From: DALYDP01 sp964541635
GTDB lineage: Bacteria > Patescibacteriota > Gracilibacteria > Peribacterales > Peribacteraceae
NCBI GenBank assembly: GCA_964541635.1
Contig: CAZIQM010000005.1
Location: forward strand, 1 to 34,161
Direction of reading: 5' to 3'
Length of the DNA stretch: 34,161 nucleotides
Shown here: positions 23,419 through 30,043 of the stretch, in pieces
Layout: the number at the start of each line of letters is the position of its first letter
Position numbering within the stretch: the stretch's first letter is position 1
The notes under the pieces: model-generated
Seen by the model: the letters and a program-made list of their open reading frames with translations, nothing else
Told to the model about the DNA's origin: nothing
Databases searched by the model: none
Translations under genes and position numbers: made by a program

Positions 23419-23706
23419 TCAGTACTCGATCACCTCCACGCTCACGTCCCCGCGGACTTCGCTTTGGCAGCTGAGGCGGTCGGGGTCTTCCGTGATGCCC
23501 ATGTTCTCCTCGCGGTCATTGCGGGGGCTCAGGTTCTGCATGCCCTCTTTCACCCGGCACATGCACGTCGTGCAGAAGCCGTTGCCGCCGCAGGCGTGCT
23601 CCATCGGGATGCCCGCGTCGAGCGCGATGTGGAGGATCGACTTCCCCTCGGGGGCGTCGACCTCGGTGACGGTGCCGTTGGCTTGGATGAAGCGGATTTT
23701 CGGCAT
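23419..23706 (-). CDS. fdx: 2Fe-2S ferredoxin (adrenodoxin/Isc type)
   Basis: Small electron carrier, 95 residues. The cluster ligands are Cys39, Cys45, Cys48 and Cys80, giving the C-x5-C-x2-C spacing with a distant fourth Cys that is typical of Isc-type Fdx. HACGGNGFCTTCMC lies at 37-50 and DRLSCQ at 77-81. An extra Cys50 is adjacent. It probably supplies electrons for Fe-S assembly, since it is divergent from sufC with only 56 bases between the two starts. Its own -10 (TGC-TACACT) is 27 bases before the ATG, so unlike most neighbours it has a short 5' leader. It converges on the TPR gene, with 4 bases between their stops. Confidence 0.93.
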   Translation of the reverse strand: MPKIRFIQANGTVTEVDAPEGKSILHIALDAGIPMEHACGGNGFCTTCMCRVKEGMQNLSPRNDREENMGITEDPDRLSCQSEVRGDVSVEVIEY

Positions 23707-23733
23707 GACGGGGGCATGGGGATACGGGACGGG

Positions 23734-23739
23734 AGTGTA
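23734..23739 (-). promoter_or_regulatory. Extended -10 box for the ferredoxin gene
   Basis: TGC-TACACT on the minus strand, 27 bases before the ferredoxin ATG. It is back to back with the sufC promoter, so one regulator could act on both. Confidence 0.5.
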
Positions 23740-23748
23740 GCAGCCTGG

Positions 23749-23754
23749 TATGCT
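23749..23754 (+). promoter_or_regulatory. Extended -10 box for sufC
   Basis: TGG-TATGCT, 8 bases before the sufC ATG, 9 bases from the divergent ferredoxin -10. Confidence 0.6.
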
Positions 23755-23762
23755 TGGCGCCC

Positions 23763-24536
23763 ATGGCAGGAACGCTGTCCATCGCCGGCATACGGGTAGA
23801 AGTCGAAGGAAAAGAGGTCGTCAAAGGCCTTTCGCTCGAGATACCCGCCGGCGAGGTCCATGCGATCATGGGCCCGAACGGCTCCGGCAAATCCAGCCTC
23901 GTGAACGCGCTCATGGGCCACCCGAAGTACACGGTGACCGGCGGCACGGCGACGTTCGACGGAAAAGACCTCCTCGCGATGGCGCCCCACGAACGCGCCG
24001 CCCTCGGACTCTTCCTCGCGTTCCAGTACCCGCGTGAAATCGCGGGCGTGACGCTGCGGAGTTTCTTGTACGCCGCGCACCAGGCGCAGGCGAAGGCACG
24101 GGGAGAGAAAGCGATGACGGTGCTGCAGTTCAAAGACGCCCTCACGAAGCGCATGCAAGCGCTGCGCATGGATACCGCGTTCGCCGAACGCTCGCTCAAC
24201 CAGGGGTTCTCCGGCGGCGAGAAGAAGAAGGCGGAAGTACTGCAGATGGACATCCTCCGTCCGCGCATGGCGCTGCTCGACGAGACCGACAGCGGCCTCG
24301 ACGTCGACGCGCTGAAGATCGTCGCCGAGGGCGTGAAGGCGCTCCGGTCGCCGGGATTCTCCGCGCTCGTCGTCACGCACTACGCGCGCATCCTCCACCA
24401 TCTCTCGCCCGACCGCGTGCACGTCATGGTCCGTGGCACGATCGTGAAGAGCGGGGGAGCGGAATTGGCCGAACAGCTCGAGAAAGACGGCTACGCGCCG
24501 TACCTGCCGAAAACGTCGATCCCGCTCGACGCGTGA
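23763..24536 (+). CDS. sufC: Fe-S assembly ATPase SufC
   Basis: ABC-type ATPase of the SufBCD scaffold that builds Fe-S clusters in the cytoplasm. 257 residues. Walker A GPNGSGKS at 37-44, Q-loop Gln88 (AFQYP), the SufC-type signature FSGGEKKKAEVLQM at 149-162, Walker B and D-loop LLDETDSGLD at 171-180, and H-loop His206 (VVTHYARIL). The ATG at 23763 gives MAGTLSIAGI; a TTG three codons upstream overlaps the -10. It is separated from sufB by two unrelated genes, so it must work in trans with SufB and SufD made from other promoters. Confidence 0.96.
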   Translation: MAGTLSIAGIRVEVEGKEVVKGLSLEIPAGEVHAIMGPNGSGKSSLVNALMGHPKYTVTGGTATFDGKDLLAMAPHERAALGLFLAFQYPREIAGVTLRSFLYAAHQAQAKARGEKAMTVLQFKDALTKRMQALRMDTAFAERSLNQGFSGGEKKKAEVLQMDILRPRMALLDETDSGLDVDALKIVAEGVKALRSPGFSALVVTHYARILHHLSPDRVHVMVRGTIVKSGGAELAEQLEKDGYAPYLPKTSIPLDA

Positions 24537-24612
24537 ACGAAGCGGTCGCGTTGTTACATTCGGTCTTTTTCGCCGTAGAGTACAGTGTTATCCGCATCTT
24601 CCCCCATACCCC

Positions 24613-25356
24613 ATGGAATCCCGATTCACCACCGCCCACGCGATGATCGTCGCGGTCGCCGTCGGCGGAGCCTTCTACCTCACGGGTCTCCACATCCAGC
24701 GGCAGCCCACCCCCGTCGCCCCGGGTACCATCACGGTGAGCGGCGAAGGCAAGGTCTCCGCGGCGCCGGACATCGCCGAGATGAGTTTCGGCGTCACGAC
24801 CGGCGTGAAGTCCACCTCGAAGGAGGCGAGCGCCGCGATCGCGGAGAGCATGAACAAGGTCGTTGCCGCCGCGAAGGCGCAGGGCATCGACGAGAAGGAC
24901 ATCCGCACGGAATCGTTCTACCTCAACCCGAGCTACGACTGGAACGACGGCCGCCAACGCTTGCGCGGCTACGAAGCAACGCAGAGCCTGCGCGTGAAAG
25001 TGCGCGACCTCGACAAGGTCGGCGACGTACTGACCGCGGTGACCGACGCGGGCGCCAACCAGGCCGGCGGCGTGGAGTTCACGCTCGAGCACCCGACCGA
25101 CAAGGAAACGGAAGCGCGCACGCAGGCGATCGCCGACGCGAAGAAGAAGGCGGAGGCCCTCGCGGAACAACTCGGCGAAACGCTGGGTGACGTGCAGAGC
25201 TTCAACGAGAACGGCGGCGGTTACTACCCGCGCCCGATGATGATGGCCAAGACGGAGGACTACGCCGTGGCGGGAGAGGCCGCGCCGTCCATGGCGATGC
25301 CGGCGGGGGAGGAAGACATCACGGTGAACGTGTCGATCACCTACGAACTCCGCTGA
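24613..25356 (+). CDS. SIMPL-domain (DUF541) exported or membrane-anchored protein
   Basis: A 247-residue protein with one N-terminal hydrophobic segment at about 9-26 (HAMIVAVAVGGAFYLTGL), acting as a signal anchor or signal peptide, followed by a SIMPL/DUF541 domain. Diagnostic stretches are ITVSGEGKVSAAPDIAEMSFGV near 40-61, GYEATQSLRVKVRDLDKVGDVL and DAKKKAEALAEQLGETLGDV. The last 40 residues are Met/Pro/Ala-rich and end in a strand (DITVNVSITYELR). Family members are extracytoplasmic and of unclear function, some linked to oxidative stress or outer-surface roles. It sits between sufC and sufB without an obvious functional reason. TACAGT at 24581-24586 may be its -10, 26 bases upstream; a hairpin follows its stop. 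Confidence 0.85.
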   Translation: MESRFTTAHAMIVAVAVGGAFYLTGLHIQRQPTPVAPGTITVSGEGKVSAAPDIAEMSFGVTTGVKSTSKEASAAIAESMNKVVAAAKAQGIDEKDIRTESFYLNPSYDWNDGRQRLRGYEATQSLRVKVRDLDKVGDVLTAVTDAGANQAGGVEFTLEHPTDKETEARTQAIADAKKKAEALAEQLGETLGDVQSFNENGGGYYPRPMMMAKTEDYAVAGEAAPSMAMPAGEEDITVNVSITYELR

Positions 25357-25360
25357 AAAA

Positions 25361-25399
25361 ACGGACCTCCGGGGGCGGGAAAACCGCCCCCGGATGCCG
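25361..25399. terminator. Strong GC hairpin after the SIMPL gene, no U-run
   Basis: CCGGGGGCGG (25369-25378) pairs with CCGCCCCCGG (25384-25393) around GAAAA, and flanking ACGG/CCGT can extend it. No T-run follows on the plus strand; a T-run follows on the minus strand, where no gene needs it. Probably a U-less terminator or an mRNA 3' stabiliser. Confidence 0.5.
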
Positions 25400-25419
25400 T
25401 AAAACCGACTCTTAGAGCC

Positions 25420-25448
25420 TTGTTTTCCAGGGCGTTTTCGGGTACAAA
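25420..25448 (+). promoter_or_regulatory. Promoter for the 166-residue orphan gene
   Basis: TTGTTT at 25420-25425, 17 bases, TACAAA at 25443-25448. It implies a leader of about 87 bases before the GTG at 25542. Confidence 0.5.
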
Positions 25449-25487
25449 TCGCCAATCCCGTCGCGACCGCGGCAGGATGTTTGTTGT

Positions 25488-25507
25488 GGGAGGCGACGTC
25501 GCTTCCC
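25488..25507 (+). promoter_or_regulatory. Leader hairpin upstream of the 166-residue gene
   Basis: GGGAGGCG pairs with CGCTTCCC around ACGT, an 8-bp stem with one G-U pair, 34 bases before the start codon. There is no T-run, so it is not a simple terminator. It may affect translation or mRNA stability. Confidence 0.4.
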
Positions 25508-25541
25508 CGTTCCCATCACCGCTGACTCCAAGGAGTGGTCC

Positions 25542-26042
25542 GTGTTGCACTACGTATTGTATGGAGGGCCTAAGAGCGCCCGACTGGGCGTCGATCTGCA
25601 GGTCGTCCCCCGGGGGGTGAACCCCGTCGACATGTTCACCGTCGCGCCCGTTATCCCGCCCCGTCCCGTCCCCGTCGAGTGCTTGCCGCTCTTCGCGCCG
25701 AAGCTGAAGCAAGAGCACATGCCCCCGGGCGTCGACCTCCTACGGCTGAAGGCGCTCGCCTGCGAGCTCCTCCGCCAGGGTTGGCACGAAGCCGAAGCGG
25801 CCGGCGCCGATGGCCCGGGCGCCTGCGTGCCGATCGGCCGCCTCACCGACGAAGCCTTCGACGGTCTCAGGGAAATCCTCGAGATCTGCGAACGCCAACC
25901 CGAGGACGCCGTCATCCATCTGGCGACGTCCAAGGAAGGAATTTGTTTCCGTCCGAGGCGCATCCCCGCGATGCTTTCGCGCTTCCGCACCGAAGGCCAG
26001 TTGGCGTACGCATCGCGCGGACGCCAAGAATCAGCCGCGTAG
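25542..26042 (+). CDS. Orphan soluble protein, 166 residues
   Basis: Unknown protein starting at GTG (MLHYVLYGGPKSARLGVDLQ), supported by AAGGAG 6 bases upstream. The N-terminal half has strands and a Pro-rich stretch (APVIPPRPVPVECLPLF). The C-terminal half is helical (LLRLKALACELLRQGWHEAE) then EEICERQPED-like charged sequence, and ends basic (CFRPRRIPAMLSRFRTEG). No TM segment or signal peptide is seen. It is a self-contained transcription unit: promoter at 25420, a structured leader, a Shine-Dalgarno and a strong terminator right after the gene. It is inserted between the SIMPL gene and sufB. The opposite strand also has a long open frame here, but without start signals. I do not recognise a family. 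Confidence 0.75.
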   Translation: MLHYVLYGGPKSARLGVDLQVVPRGVNPVDMFTVAPVIPPRPVPVECLPLFAPKLKQEHMPPGVDLLRLKALACELLRQGWHEAEAAGADGPGACVPIGRLTDEAFDGLREILEICERQPEDAVIHLATSKEGICFRPRRIPAMLSRFRTEGQLAYASRGRQESAA

Positions 26043-26070
26043 GTGCGCGTTCGAGTCAGCGATGACCCAT

Positions 26071-26100
26071 GCCTCTCCCGGATTCGGGAGAGGCATTTTT
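26071..26100 (+). terminator. Terminator after the 166-residue gene
   Basis: GCCTCTCCCG and CGGGAGAGGC form a 10-bp stem around GATT, followed by ATTTTTA. A textbook intrinsic terminator. Confidence 0.95.
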
Positions 26101-26131
26101 ACGTGCGTACACCGTTCGAAGCGGCAAAAGG

Positions 26132-26187
26132 GGATCCACACGGTTTCCGGAGGTTTTCCACGAGTTTTCCACATTGAATGTGGATAA
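26132..26187. other. Cluster of DnaA-box-like 9-mers
   Basis: A perfect DnaA box TTATCCACA lies on the minus strand at 26179-26187. Near matches on the plus strand are TTTTCCACA (26165-26173), TTTTCCACG (26154-26162) and GGATCCACA (26132-26140). The two TTTTCCAC units repeat with an 11-base period, about one helical turn. The last two boxes also create the dyad CCACATT-G-AATGTGG (26169-26183). The rest of the 26101-26262 intergenic stretch holds no gene I can support. Confidence 0.45.
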
Positions 26188-26262
26188 TGGTGGATGGACG
26201 TACACCTCCTGCAAGAGATTCGGGAAATCTCGGGGATCCGCGCGGTGGACGATCGTCGGGGC

Positions 26263-26268
26263 TATACT
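26263..26268 (+). promoter_or_regulatory. -10 box for sufB
   Basis: TATACT, 8 bases before the sufB ATG; no Shine-Dalgarno. A terminator lies upstream, so sufB needs this promoter. Confidence 0.6.
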
Positions 26269-26276
26269 GTCGGCTC

Positions 26277-27728
26277 ATGACGCGCACGCGCTCCACCGTC
26301 GACGACGTGCACCAGCACGCCGAGCAAAGCGAAGAGCGCATCTTCGCGGGGCTGACGCGCCAGGCGCTCGATACCGCGAACGAATCGTCGTACGCGGACG
26401 GCGCGGAGCGCGGCGTGAGCGAGGCGTTGGTGCGGCGCATTTCCTCGGACAAAAAAGAACCCTCCTGGATGCTGGAGCACCGGCTCGCGAGCTTGAAGGT
26501 TTTCCGCGAGAAGGCGATGCCCACGTGGGGCGCGGACCTGTCGAAGCTCGACCTCGACGACATCATCTACTACGCCCGCGCGGGCATCGAGAACACGGCC
26601 GATTGGAAAGAGATCCCGCCGGACGTGCGCGCGGTGTACGACCGTCTGGGCATTCCCGAGGCCGAGCGCCGCGTGCTCGCGGGCGTCGGGGCGCAGTACG
26701 AGAGCGAGGTGATTTACCATTCGCTCAAGTGTGAGTGGGAAGAGAAGGGCGTGATCTTCCTCGATATGGACGACGCCGTGGAGCGGCACCCGGAGCTGGT
26801 GAAGCGGTACTTCATGAAGTGCGTCCCGATGGCGGACCACAAGTTCGCGGCCCTCCACGGCGCCGTGTGGAGCGGGGGGACGTTCCTCTACGTTCCCGCC
26901 GGGGTCGAAGTAAAAGAGCCCCTGCAGGCCTATTTCCGCATGAACGCGAAGAACATGGGTCAGTTCGAGCACACGCTGATCGTGGTCGAGGAAGGCGCGA
27001 AGGTGCACTACATCGAAGGCTGCTCCGCTCCCAAGTACGGTTCCCACGCGCTCCACGCGGGGTTGGTCGAAATCTTCGTGAAACCGGGGGCGACGTGCAG
27101 GTACTCGAGCGTCGAAAACTGGAGCCGCGACACCTACAACCTCAACACCAAGCGCGCGATCGTGGAGCGCGACGCGACGATGGAGTGGATCGGCGGGAAC
27201 ATGGGCAGCGGCGTCACGATGCTCTACCCGTGCTCGATGCTCGTGGGCGAACACGCGCGCTGCGACCACCTCGCGGTCGCCTTCGCGAACACGAACCAAT
27301 GGCAGGACACCGGCGCGAAGGTCATGCACCTGGCGCCGCACACGTCGTCGCGGGTGACGAGCAAATCGATCTCGAAGGACGGTGGAACGGCCGTGTATCG
27401 CGGAAAACTCGTGATCGCCCCGAACGCCTACGACTGCACCGCCCAGGTGGAATGCGATGCCCTGCTCCTCGACGAACGCAGCCGCACCGACACCATTCCC
27501 GACATCAACGTCCGCAACGACGACGTCACGATCGCGCACGAAGCGACGGTCGGGAAGCTCTCGGAAGAAGACGTCTTCTACCTCATGAGCCGCGGGCTCT
27601 CGGAAGAGGAGGCGCAGGCGATGATCGTGAACGGGTTCCTGGAACCCATCGTCCGCGAATTGCCGTTGGAGTACGCCGTGGAGCTCAACCGCCTCATCGA
27701 ATTGGAGATGGAAGGTTCCGTCGGCTGA
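26277..27728 (+). CDS. sufB: Fe-S cluster scaffold protein SufB
   Basis: Core scaffold of the SUF machinery, on which sulfur and iron are assembled into clusters, working with SufC and SufD. 483 residues, full length. Strong family motifs occur along the chain. Examples are IIYYARAGIENTADWKEIP near 98-117, KCVPMADHKFAALHGAVWSGG near 182-202, and YVPAGVEVKEPLQAYFRMN. Further on are HYIEGCSAPKY, VENWSRDTYNLNTKRA, MEWIGGNMGSGVTMLYP, TDTIPDINVRNDD, and EEDVFYLMSRGLSEEEAQ, with a C-terminus ending LEMEGSVG. It resembles the Bacillus-type SufB more than the E. coli one. The ATG at 26277 lies 8 bases after TATACT; the upstream in-frame extension crosses the DnaA-box cluster and is rejected. Confidence 0.97.
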   Translation: MTRTRSTVDDVHQHAEQSEERIFAGLTRQALDTANESSYADGAERGVSEALVRRISSDKKEPSWMLEHRLASLKVFREKAMPTWGADLSKLDLDDIIYYARAGIENTADWKEIPPDVRAVYDRLGIPEAERRVLAGVGAQYESEVIYHSLKCEWEEKGVIFLDMDDAVERHPELVKRYFMKCVPMADHKFAALHGAVWSGGTFLYVPAGVEVKEPLQAYFRMNAKNMGQFEHTLIVVEEGAKVHYIEGCSAPKYGSHALHAGLVEIFVKPGATCRYSSVENWSRDTYNLNTKRAIVERDATMEWIGGNMGSGVTMLYPCSMLVGEHARCDHLAVAFANTNQWQDTGAKVMHLAPHTSSRVTSKSISKDGGTAVYRGKLVIAPNAYDCTAQVECDALLLDERSRTDTIPDINVRNDDVTIAHEATVGKLSEEDVFYLMSRGLSEEEAQAMIVNGFLEPIVRELPLEYAVELNRLIELEMEGSVG

Positions 27729-27730
27729 CC

Positions 27731-27994
27731 ATGGCGAAGCGCAACCGCGACGGCAAGCTCCCGAAAGACCGGAACGAACTGTCGGCGTACGCCCACTCCG
27801 GTTTCCCGACGGAGGAGTGCATCCGCGCGGAAGCGCGCGTCTCGAAGATCTTGCGCGAAAACCTGCGGGAAACGCGCGTGAAGGCCCGCCAGGTACTCGA
27901 AGCGTTGCTTCCGGGCCTCAAGCGCGGACAGCCCATCGTCATCGACGAACACGTCGTTCGCGCCGGCGTGCGGAAGGTGCTTGATGCGGAATAA
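27731..27994 (+). CDS. Small basic protein between sufB and sufD
   Basis: An 87-residue protein of unknown family whose ATG is 2 bases after the sufB stop, so it is probably translated from the sufB mRNA. It is rich in Arg, Lys and Leu. A disordered basic N-terminus (MAKRNRDGKLPKDRNELS) is followed by one long predicted helix (ARVSKILRENLRETRVKARQ to LEALLPGL), a short loop-strand (GQPIVID) and a final helix (EHVVRAGVRKVLDAE). That helix-loop-helix order loosely recalls the second half of a histone fold, but this is only an impression. It is too short and lacks the cysteines of SufE/SufU, so it is not a sulfur-transfer partner. No signal peptide. Confidence 0.7.
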   Translation: MAKRNRDGKLPKDRNELSAYAHSGFPTEECIRAEARVSKILRENLRETRVKARQVLEALLPGLKRGQPIVIDEHVVRAGVRKVLDAE

Positions 27995-27997
27995 CGC

Positions 27998-28003
27998 TAC
28001 ACT
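27998..28003 (+). promoter_or_regulatory. -10 box for sufD
   Basis: TACACT, 8 bases before the sufD ATG and 3 bases after the stop of the small upstream gene. sufD could be made both from this promoter and from sufB read-through. Confidence 0.5.
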
Positions 28004-28011
28004 TCCCATTC

Positions 28012-28794
28012 ATGACGATCGTCATCCCCGCCGACGGCACGACCTGGGAACGCCACGACGTCCCTCGGGGCACGTGCTTCGCCGTGTCCGCGAAGCCCGG
28101 GACGTCGTCGAAGCTCTTCCTGGCATTGCCCGACGGGGGCGACAACTGCGTCGAGGCGAGCGTGGGGGAGGGCGCGCGTCTCGAGATCGTGACCGTGCAG
28201 CAAGGCGCCTCGGGCACGGTGCGCGCGGCCGGTCGGGTGGCCTCCGGCGGAGCCCTCCACTGGAGGCCCGTGACGATCGGCGGGAGCGTCCGGCACGAGA
28301 TCCGCTCGACGTGTACCGGCGACGGCGCGAGGAGCGAGGCGTCGTGGGTCGTCGTGGCCCGCGGCGGCGACCATCCCCAAGCGGTCATCCGCAACGTCTT
28401 TGACGCGCGAAGCGGCGGGGGCGAGGTCGCGATGCGCGCGGTGGCGCTCGCGAAAGGACAGGCCCTCCTCGACGGGTGCATCGAGATCGGCACGGGCGGC
28501 GGCGGCACGCAGACGTACCTCACCCAAGAGGCGTTGATGCTCGATTCTTCGGCCAAAATCGACGCTATTCCGGGATTGGAGATCAAAACGAACGACGTGA
28601 AGGCGAGCCACTCGGCGACGGTGTCGCGCGTGAATCCCGACGACCTCTTCTACGCCGGGTCCCGCGGCATCGCCCCGGACGCCGCGCGACGATTGCTCGT
28701 GGAAGGATTCCTCGGGAAATTGCTCGACGGCATCGACGACGAAACGATCCGCGCGGATCTCCTCGCGCGCGTCATCGCGGCGGCGGAGGCGTGA
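28012..28794 (+). CDS. sufD: Short SufD-like Fe-S assembly protein
   Basis: SufB/SufD-family protein of 260 residues, the partner of SufB and SufC. Typical SufD is around 420 residues, so this one is short: it appears to lack much of the N-terminal helical region and keeps the beta-helix core and C-terminal helices. Family features are QTYLTQEALMLDSSAKIDAI followed by PGLEIKTNDVKASHSATVSR, DDLFYAGSRGI and a C-terminal helical domain (AARRLLVEGFLGKLLDGI). The Asn-Asp-Val plus His pair in KTNDVKASH matches the SufD region that faces SufB. The ATG at 28012 follows TACACT by 8 bases. Its last 23 bases overlap the convergent gene that ends at 28772. Confidence 0.88.
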   Translation: MTIVIPADGTTWERHDVPRGTCFAVSAKPGTSSKLFLALPDGGDNCVEASVGEGARLEIVTVQQGASGTVRAAGRVASGGALHWRPVTIGGSVRHEIRSTCTGDGARSEASWVVVARGGDHPQAVIRNVFDARSGGGEVAMRAVALAKGQALLDGCIEIGTGGGGTQTYLTQEALMLDSSAKIDAIPGLEIKTNDVKASHSATVSRVNPDDLFYAGSRGIAPDAARRLLVEGFLGKLLDGIDDETIRADLLARVIAAAEA

Positions 28795-29521
28795 ACGGCC
28801 GGGGGGCGCCGTCGATCCAGTCGAAGAAAGTCCGCACGTGCTGCCGGGCCGATCGGATGGCTTTCGAAATTCCCTCGGAATGCTCGCTCGCAATCCAGCC
28901 GGTCGCGAAGACCAGCGCGAGCACGCCGGCGATGGCGAGACGACGCTCATGGATGAATTTCCCGATTCCGCCGCCGTTTTCCGCGGGGGTAGCGTTCGCC
29001 TCCCGTTCGAGGACGTCGCTTCGGAATCCATGCCAACGGTCGTCGTCCGCGGCCGCGGACCGCGGAGGGCGGCCGGGAACTTCCTCGTCGCGGAACAGGC
29101 TGAGGTCGATGCCCGCGTCTTGGGGCCGGACGGGCGCCTCCGCCCGCCCTTCGCCGTACGTCTTCGGCAATTGCCAATGCTCGGGAACGTACTCGATACG
29201 CATCGTGGCTTCGAACGGATCCGACGCCCACGTCGCGTGCGGCACGATGCACGGGAAGCGAACGGTCACCTGGATGCTCTTCCGGGTGCCCTGCACGGCG
29301 ATGACGTCCGCGTGCACGACGTGCGCCAGCAGCTTGTCGCCTTCGGGGACGGGGACTTTGAAGCGTTGTCCGTCGCCGAATCGGACGACCGACGTCGCGC
29401 CGTCGAGCACGTGTTCCACCAAGGCGTTGCGCACGCAGCGGGCGAACAGGGGCCGTTCCGCGGGCTGCGGCTCGAACGGGTAGCCGTCGTGGTGCCGTTC
29501 CTTTCCGCCGTCGATCCCCAT
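28772..29521 (-). CDS. Single-TM protein of unknown function
   Basis: A 249-residue protein without a recognised family. The N-terminal 120 residues look like a small beta domain (SVVRFGDGQRFKVPVPEGD, AHVVHADVIAVQG, SIQVTVRFPCIVPHATW). A charged, probably disordered linker follows, then one TM helix at about 190-210 (RRLAIAGVLALVFATGWIAS). The tail is basic and ends in prolines (PRPFTPPPPR). The start at 29521 is chosen because TTGACA at 29552-29557 sits 17 bases before a weak -10 (GAGCAT), which is 7 bases before this ATG; an in-frame ATG at 29530 overlaps that -10. Promoters of this gene and the Iron_permease gene are divergent in a 66-base gap. Confidence 0.65.
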   Translation of the reverse strand: MGIDGGKERHHDGYPFEPQPAERPLFARCVRNALVEHVLDGATSVVRFGDGQRFKVPVPEGDKLLAHVVHADVIAVQGTRKSIQVTVRFPCIVPHATWASDPFEATMRIEYVPEHWQLPKTYGEGRAEAPVRPQDAGIDLSLFRDEEVPGRPPRSAAADDDRWHGFRSDVLEREANATPAENGGGIGKFIHERRLAIAGVLALVFATGWIASEHSEGISKAIRSARQHVRTFFDWIDGAPRPFTPPPPR

Positions 29522-29528
29522 GGGGTCC

Positions 29529-29557
29529 ATGCTCCGCCCGGGTGAACGGGCTGTCAA
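29529..29557 (-). promoter_or_regulatory. Promoter of the single-TM gene
   Basis: Perfect -35 TTGACA (29552-29557), 17-base spacer, weak -10 GAGCAT (29529-29534), 7 bases from the ATG at 29521. The only consensus -35 seen in the window. Confidence 0.45.
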
Positions 29558-29575
29558 TTTGCCCCGCGAACGGCT

Positions 29576-29581
29576 TATACT
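29576..29581 (+). promoter_or_regulatory. -10 box for the Iron_permease gene
   Basis: TATACT, 6 bases before the ATG at 29588. No Shine-Dalgarno is visible. Confidence 0.6.
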
Positions 29582-29587
29582 CGCGCC

Positions 29588-30043
29588 ATGCACAAGCACG
29601 CCTCCCTCGTCAGCACGTCGAAATCGCACAATCGCCGCCATCCGTTCGCCGCGCTGTCGAAGTGGGCGGCATCGAAAATGGGCCATCCGACGACGTTCAC
29701 GCTCGCGGTCGCCATCATCCTGTTGTGGCTGGTGACCGGCCCGGCGTTCGACTACAGCAACACGTGGCAGCTCATGATCAACACCGGAACGACCATCATC
29801 ACGTTCCTCATGGTGTTCCTCATCCAGAACACGCAGAACCGCGACAGCGCCGCCATGCAGATCAAGCTCGACGAGCTCATCCGCGCCGACAAGGACGCGC
29901 ACACGGTCCTCCTGGACCTCGAGGAGCTGACGGAGCAGGAGCTGCTCGAGCTCAAGGCCAAATACGAGGATCTCGCCCGTGAAGCGCGCGTGGCGTTGCG
30001 CAAAGGGAAGAAAGACACCGGGCGTCCGAGCGTGCGGATTTAA
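29588..30043 (+). CDS. Low-affinity iron permease family small membrane protein
   Basis: A 151-residue protein of the Iron_permease family (PF04120-like), judged from the pattern FTLAVAIILLWLVTGPAF, then WQLMINTGTTIITFLMVFL and IQNTQNRDSAAMQIKLDELI. The basic N-terminus (KSHNRRHPFAALSKWAA) is followed by two TM helices and a C-terminal cytoplasmic coiled-coil-like helix (EELTEQELLELKAKYEDLA). The family name comes from yeast FET4, but bacterial members are small and their transport role is unproven. Nearness to SUF genes is suggestive for iron metabolism but not proof. The stop codon overlaps that of the convergent small gene. TATACT 6 bases upstream indicates a leaderless mRNA. Confidence 0.88.
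   Translation: MHKHASLVSTSKSHNRRHPFAALSKWAASKMGHPTTFTLAVAIILLWLVTGPAFDYSNTWQLMINTGTTIITFLMVFLIQNTQNRDSAAMQIKLDELIRADKDAHTVLLDLEELTEQELLELKAKYEDLAREARVALRKGKKDTGRPSVRI

Noticed and set aside
25478..25620. Short open frame overlapping the start of the 166-residue gene
   Set aside because: It starts at an ATG in the leader and has no conserved features; a leader peptide is possible but not supported.
25550..25990. Minus-strand open frame opposite the 166-residue gene
   Set aside because: The plus frame has a promoter, Shine-Dalgarno and terminator in the right places; the minus frame has none.
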